64,000 nt of DNA, from contig JAJEKV010000017.1 of NCBI GenBank assembly GCA_021234155.1, forward strand, positions 6,576,992-6,640,991. Direction: 5' to 3'. This document shows positions 58,168-64,000 of the stretch, in pieces (position 1 is the first letter of the stretch; each line of letters begins with the position of its first letter). The position numbers and the translations under genes were made by a program. The notes below the pieces were generated by a model that saw nothing but the letters and a program-made list of their open reading frames with translations, did not search any database and was not told the origin of the DNA. This DNA is from Isoetes taiwanensis. Its lineage: Eukaryota > Streptophyta > Lycopodiopsida > Isoetales > Isoetaceae.

Positions 58168-58802
58168 TTATAACGCCCAAATATTGTAAAGGTCTAAGGC
58201 ACCAAAAAGTCAAAGGGCCTAGATCTAGTTGTTAAAATTTAAGGGCTTAGATTTGAAGATAAAGATGGTTGCAACAAAAATTCAAAAAAGGGGCAAGGAT
58301 CAATGACATGGCACTATCAAGGGTAGAGATCATCAAATCAAGGGCGGCCCGTATTTATTGTGAAATATATAAATATTTGAAGAGATAATTCTTCCTCTTT
58401 CCCATTCATCTCATTTCTTGTAAAAAGCTTGTGACAGGGCCTGATGGAGGAAATTGAGAGGTCCTCCATCACAAGATTTGAGCTTTGAATGGCGTTTATA
58501 GTTGATGTCAATAAAAATTGATACACCATTTTCTTGCTATTTCTAATTTCGTTTTTTCCTAAATTTCTTGCCCATAAATTTTAGTGCTCCATTTTTCTTT
58601 ACTTATGTTCTCGCTTTTTCATATCACGCTTTGGTCAGCTGCCTCTGGTACTTCTAGATTTTTTTGTCTCTTGAAAATTTTTTACAAATCTGCCACATCC
58701 TCGAATGCTTAGTTGAGAATGGGAAAACCCACCAATATTAAAGTTCCGTTGCCAGGACTCTGATATCTTTGATCTTCATATCAAAGAGCTTTAGTATCAG
58801 AG
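58168..58802 (+). mobile_element. Possible old LTR plus PBS
   Basis: Starts TATAACGCCCAAATATTG, resembling the TGTAACGCCC start common to plant LTRs. About 620 bp later comes TAGTATCAGAG (58792-58802), one base from the initiator-Met primer-binding site TGGTATCAGAG. A hairpin TGATGGAGGA...TCCTCCATCA lies at 58442-58471. The partner LTR was not found. Weak evidence. Confidence 0.3.
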
Positions 58803-59906
58803 TTTTATTTCTCATGCTTGGGCCGTTGCCTGAACATGCTACAGAAAGAAGAAAGAAGAAAAAACTCATTGTTTGAAGATGCTGCAGAAAGAAGATAAAT
58901 GGAAATATCAATAATTCTTGGATATTTTTGGGAGGGCCAGCAAGTTGTAAGCTCTTCTATTCGAGCAACAAAAATTAGCTTTGGACGTGTCTTTGGTTCA
59001 TGTTTGTCTTCATAAAATGAAGAAGGATAAACGCCCAGATCTTTTATTTAACGTCGTCATAGACCTTAGAACTCTTAGTTATTAAATTGTTCCGTAATGA
59101 CGTTAGTCCTATTTTAGACAGTGAGCCTTCTTGAGACTCGTAAGTTACTTAGAGTCATCAGGGCGTCTGCATTCGCTTTGTAATTCTTCCTAAATATCCA
59201 CGTCTAGTATAACCTAGGCAGTTATTTTTTTTTTCCAAGTACCCTAACTTGTATTGACGTTCTAGCCCTATGTGTTCTAAATTACGACTCTGAACAACCC
59301 ATTCGGTATATATGACCAACTGAGGGCCATGTTTGATGTCTAGCCTTCAGTGTCTATGCAAGACACATTTGAGCATCTAGCAGGTAACTCTTATTCGCCA
59401 CCCAAACAGGGAGTGTACTATAGTACCATTTAACCTCCACCATTTTGAGTCTTATTTTGTTATCCATTGTCCATTGCCATTTATTTTAAATGCCAACTAC
59501 AACATTCTACCTCCATATTCAGCCAATTGTATGTTGTCTGCACATTCCAGACGTAATCCAAATCCTTCAATGGTAAGTTTGGACTTCACTTGTCTTTCTC
59601 TCCCAGTGTCGCTCCATAGATTACTCCACCAAATTGTATATCATACATATACACGGTACATATTGCTTTAATTTAGTGAAAGCGTAACCCATTGCCTATG
59701 TGCAATTATAATGTGGTTGAATCACTGGCTTGCCAAAATAATAGCCTCCAACTTTTAATAGGATCCCAAGGTAATTCCATCCTTTAGTACCTGCATATGC
59801 TCTAGTAATTATTGTAATTGTTAGCCTTTCCAAGGTCACCATATACGTACAAAAATGAAGAAGGAATAAATATACAACCTAGTAACTGCAAAATAGAGTT
59901 GTCAAA
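58803..59906. other. Retroelement leader-like non-coding sequence
   Basis: No gene. 59081-59400 is a diverged copy of 63661-64000, including 'tgtctatgcaagacacattt' in both. This suggests the two intervals come from related LTR elements. Confidence 0.45.
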
Positions 59907-61440
59907 TGTGACGTTCCACATATTTATACGCCTTTTTGAGTATAAATACATGACACGTCACTATGAATAATTAATGGCACATTAATTATTCATAAGTTAA
60001 GGTTAGCTATAATAATCATTAATTATTAATGTGGAAACCTAACCCAAAACCCTAGGCTTAACCTAATATTAAAAAGGCTTAGTTAATATTAACCAATCTA
60101 GACTTGCCACCTGGCCAAATCGATTGGGCAAGGGAGAGTTGCTAACTTGGGACCCAAATTGGGGTTTTATACCCCCATTTGCCCCAATTCGAATTGGGGG
60201 AGGTTGGTGGAGGAGGAGCTGTTGTTCCACCTTGTTCCAGCCAGAAGGATGGAGAACTTGAGCGATAGTGGACCTAGCTATGATCCCGGTTAGTACGTAG
60301 GACTAACCCTTGTATGCTCAGAAGGTAGCTAGGATTAACCCTTGTATGAATAGATGTATGGTTAATCTCTATTTTATGTTCTATTCGAAGATATATATGG
60401 ATGGATGTATAAGGATAGCTTTCTTTCTGTTCCTCCTGTGTTGTATGGGTAAAAGGGGGATAGAGACCTAAAGGCCATCTAGAAGTACAGATGTTCCTAG
60501 ATAGAACCCTTAAAACCCAGTAAATGCGGCCTGTGCACAAGAGCCAACCTGGCTGTGGATGCTATGATGTGGTTCAGCACCAGACAACGAGCATGATGGT
60601 GAATCGGGGGTGGGGTCTTGCCTAGCGTGGCTATAGGACTCCTGTAGTGTGCTAGGCTTATAGCCGGTCACTGTGTGTGGGCTGGGTATGGGTCTGACAC
60701 TCTCTGGGCCGGAGGGATGTGCCTATATGGATGCCCTGGGCTCGAACGGGCTAGTGAGCTGGCCTTTAGATTTAGGGGAGTAAGTCGGGTACTGATGTGG
60801 GGGCCACTGAGGGGGCACATGTTACCCAAGGATCTGTCATGCTTGGGAAGGAGACGCCTCTCTGACCTGCCTCATCAGACCGGGGAGATGTAACCCGGAG
60901 TAGTCCCGTAGGGTGATTCCTTGGGATTGCGTCTCCGGAGGGCTACAAGCACGTCATAGCATGATTCAGCCTATTTGCAAAGTGTGCACAGGAGGGGCGG
61001 ATGGAGTGGACTACCCTAGCCATTGTCATATGCCAGCCAACGCCATGTTATACCTCTGTCTGTTGTTATCTTAAGGCCCTGACCGTCAGTCAACCCCATG
61101 GAGTCTGAGCCCTGGGTAGAGCCCTTAGTTATAGTGTATTTCCTTTGTTATGTTGGTATTCTGTTGCTAGTTATATTGATGATGATGGGCCACCCTTCGT
61201 GGTGGTATATTATTTATTAATATTGTTGCTAGGTGCTAACATGTATGTATGCTTCCGCTATATAGGATTCCCATAGAAGGCGTGGGACGAATGACACCTC
61301 CGTGTCCTTCACCCGGACACTTGGCCATCACAAGTGGTCCGAGTCAGATGGAGGGCCTTTCCGTGGTGATGGATTCACCATGGGAGGGGAATTCCCCGTA
61401 TTTATACGATGGGAGCATCGTATGGATTCGGGGAGCGTCA
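59907..61440 (+). mobile_element. 5' LTR of a plus-strand LTR retrotransposon, about 1.53 kb
   Basis: Begins TGTGACGTTCCACATA and ends GGAGCGTCA, so the ends are short inverted repeats (TGTGACG and CGTCAC). It is followed three bases later by a perfect initiator-Met PBS at 61444-61456. A TATA-like 'gagtataaata' sits near 59939 and a second TATA-like word near 61258. No coding sequence is expected inside; the short frames at 60675-60893 and 61249-61506 are incidental. The length and TGTGACG start suggest a plant Ty3/gypsy element. The 3' LTR would lie outside the window. Confidence 0.7.
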
Positions 61441-61443
61441 CTG

Positions 61444-61456
61444 TGGTATCAGAGCC
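61444..61456 (+). other. Primer-binding site (tRNA-iMet)
   Basis: TGGTATCAGAGCC, complementary to the 3' end of plant initiator tRNA-Met, three bases after the LTR end. Confidence 0.85.
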
Positions 61457-64000
61457 ATGATTTTGGTGGACCAGATCATAGCACTGGCCATATTCTAACT
61501 CGTTAGTCGATAGGTAGTACGGGACTTTAATCTAGGATAAACTATTCCAATTCCATAACTAGTATGTATGTTGACCTAGTTATGGGAGGATTAACCTAGT
61601 TACGAATTAAGGTGTGAGTTTTTAGAATCAAGTATATTAAGTTTTTAGAGAAAAAGAGATCCCTTGTTTCCACGGGCCATAACTTTCTCTAGGTAACTCG
61701 GATTGAGGCGATTTTTGCTCCAACGCGTCGGGCATGGTCCAAATACCCTAGGGACATCGTCACCCGGCATCAAAATGGCAAAAAAGGGGGCCAAAAATCA
61801 ACTCGGGCGCTGCTCGGGTTTGGGCGTTCTGGAATTGGATTTAAAACACGTATAACCGGACCGGCGCCCGACCGTATAAAAGGCATATTTCTGTCGTATA
61901 AAAATTTTCATATTTGTTTTTCATATACATGTTTCTTTGGCCCCTCGACCTCTTAACTTCAACCTTAGGTGCTCACGTATTTCTTATATACATGTAGTAC
62001 CTATTTCTTTGCATACCAACTTTTATATAAAAGTGTACTATAGAAACTTGAACCCTTGACCTCCCATCACCCAACCAAACCCTTTACCAACAGAGTAAGC
62101 TTCGTTTAGTTGATATAATTGTCTCTTGTTATATTTAACCAATAGTATCTCTGTTTCTCTAGAAAGACCTCGCTCACATCACCTTCCCCTAAAACCAACC
62201 AGCAAGTGGCAAATGCACTGCACTTGATTCCCAGCAACCATGCGTGGGTGGAATAACCTATGTTCTAGATTACTGCTATGAATGGTTCCAACCATATCTA
62301 ATTTAACGCGCTGGATCTACCAGCCGATGGAAGGGAATTCCTCGGACTAAGATAGAAACTTCCAAGTTGGATTCTAATCCACGATTCACCTTGGATATTC
62401 TTTAGGTGACGATAATAATGTCAAGTTATCGACATTCCTAGACCTATAGCTTTAAATATTTTTTTTCCTTTGGTAAATGCCTTGATAACAAAATTTCTTC
62501 GGGCCTTGCCATGATTCAATCTATACTACATTCATATGCTTTATATTAGACCTTATTCGACGTTATATATTAAGGGTTAAGTAATATTTTATAGGCATAA
62601 TACTCTCTAGTGTCTAAGCCTTGACTCGTCTCATTTCCCAGAGAAAGGATCTCTCTTGGCCCAACCAACTAGGGACTGCCATGCAACACCCCTCTAGATC
62701 ATGGGTAGCTTTAATCCTACAACCCTTCACTACTTCTTCTCAATCGTCGTGTTCTTTTTATGGACCACTTCCCCAGATCGCGATACATATTCTGTAACAC
62801 GTAGTGACCGCTTGTGTTAAAACCCCCACAACAATGTCAACACTTTACTCTAATTAATCTAGGGTACAAAGTTTAGTATTATTTTGCGCCAAACTTCACT
62901 ATCTATATGGCCGTGATTATTTATCTGCGCCACACGCCTGTCAAATTGACATCGGTCTATCCTCTTTTGGAGTTGTTCTCCCGTACGTTCCAATGGCATC
63001 CAACCATTGTTGGCTAGTTACCTCCTTCTAGGGTATCTAGATATGGTTCGGGCAAAATGTTTCCAACCATTACTTTAGTGCCTAAACGTCATTAAGTTCC
63101 GCAAATGAACTTATATACTCCAAAGAATTATGTGAATATCCCAAAGGACAGTACCACCCAAATACCTCTCAAGATAGGGCTCCTTTATTAAAAAGGTTCT
63201 TGGTGAATTCAATTCACCCTGTTGTCCTAGGACATGGAAGTCTTCTTCCCTAAGCCATGCACCAAATCTTTAAAGAGTTTTTAAGCTCTTGCTGCCTTTC
63301 AAGCCGGAAATCTATCTTTGCATGTTAGCAAAGGCCACCCTTCATGTTGAGTAATAACCTTCCTATCCAGATTGCTAAATATCATTAATAAGGGTCCTTC
63401 ATTCCTTCTCTTCTTCAATATGTTTTCTACGTCTATGGTCGATTTTTAGTATCCCGACCCTTCGTCTGGTACAACATACACAATTCACCCTTTGGCTGTG
63501 ACCTTTATTCAGTAGAGTCACCAATCCATTTACTCCTTTACATATTCGTTAACCGTCTTGTGGCTTTTAAGCCGCTACCATACGCCCCTATGTTGTTAAC
63601 CCACCTATCATTGGGGGTTATGATTCAACCTTGTCCTACATCCTAGAAATGTTAGTCATTACATTTCCCTGTCATGATGCTATGACGTTGTTGTGGCATT
63701 CCAAATGACTTGGCATCCTCATTTAAGCCATAGTCATGGCCTAAGTTAGCGACTGAGCCTTTGTAGGAATCGTAAGTTACCTGGAGTTATCAAGGTGCCT
63801 GCCTTGTATTTTGTGAGCCTTTCTACAATTACCTACGTTTGATATAACCCGGACTTGTATCAATCTTCGAGTCCTGTATATTCTAACTTACACCTCCATG
63901 TAACCCATGGCGTTCACCTCTGCCTGATCCGGGTATGGATCATGTGGGAAAGCTAGTCTTGGGTGTCTATGCAAGACACATTTGAACTTCTAGCAGATAA
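61457..64000 (+). mobile_element. Non-coding leader/internal region of the LTR element
   Basis: Follows the PBS but has no gag or pol frame of significant length in 2.5 kb. It is either a long leader, a non-autonomous element, or nested debris. The last 340 bases (63661-64000) are a diverged repeat of 59081-59400. A SINE-like insertion lies at about 62040-62105. Confidence 0.4.
62040..62105 (-). mobile_element. tRNA-derived SINE head (candidate)
   Basis: On the minus strand, an A-box-like TACTCTGTTGGTAA (about 62083-62096) and a B-box-like GGGTTCAAGT (62045-62054) lie about 30 nt apart, in the usual SINE order. T-rich sequence lies to the left. Target repeats were not found. Confidence 0.4.

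Overview
This is a stretch of nuclear DNA from a land plant with a large, repeat-rich genome. The evidence is one 11-exon nuclear gene of plant type with GT-AG introns, a fragment of a second such gene, and many plant-type transposons (PIF/Harbinger, pogo-like, LINE, Ty3/gypsy, Helitron-like ends, tRNA-derived SINE-like elements). The exact lineage cannot be fixed from the sequence alone. There is no bacterial, organellar or rRNA content.

Layout. 1-15 kb: mostly unrecognised non-coding DNA carrying two Helitron-like 3' termini (1645, 11292), two Tourist-like MITEs with TTA target duplications (4487-4858, 14543-14713), a dead pogo-like DDE transposase (5.0-6.3 kb), a MITE with TA target duplication (6922-7286) and several short tandem duplications. 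15-30.3 kb: a head-to-tail series of PIF/Harbinger-type units. Two units carry genes (15.5-19.9 kb and 24.8-29.85 kb). Each has a MYB/SANT-like ORF, a small Ser-rich ORF conserved between the two units, and a convergent DDE transposase. Two shorter gene-less units lie between them. All are separated by same-orientation (GA)n blocks with hairpin shoulders. 30.4-44.9 kb: minus-strand Ty3/gypsy material, with a 3' LTR and polypurine tract at 30410-31025, a 3' coiled-coil-coding region, and gag-pol present twice in tandem (36.26-40.0 and 40.16-43.9 kb).

45.4-51.6 kb: the genic island. An intact U-box/cyclophilin gene (PPIL2/CYP65 type, 593 codons) lies on the minus strand at 46677-49910. Diverging from it over about 310 bp is the 5' end of a cytosolic asparaginyl-tRNA synthetase gene at 50219-50613. 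That gene carries two single-base frameshifts and stops abruptly at a 0.95 kb array of TTCTAGAA-type repeats resembling alternating heat-shock-element units. 51.6-64 kb: a minus-strand EN-RT LINE, a SINE-like insertion, a decayed gag-like sequence split by a 5'-truncated LINE with a perfect 15-bp target duplication and poly(A), and two LTR-plus-PBS starts of LTR elements (about 58.2 kb and 59907-61440), followed by non-coding leader sequence.

Only the cyclophilin gene looks fully functional. Transposase B of the Harbinger-type set is the best preserved transposon gene, with a complete catalytic set and two single-base frameshifts. The most unusual structure is the GA-block-separated Harbinger array with its conserved third ORF.
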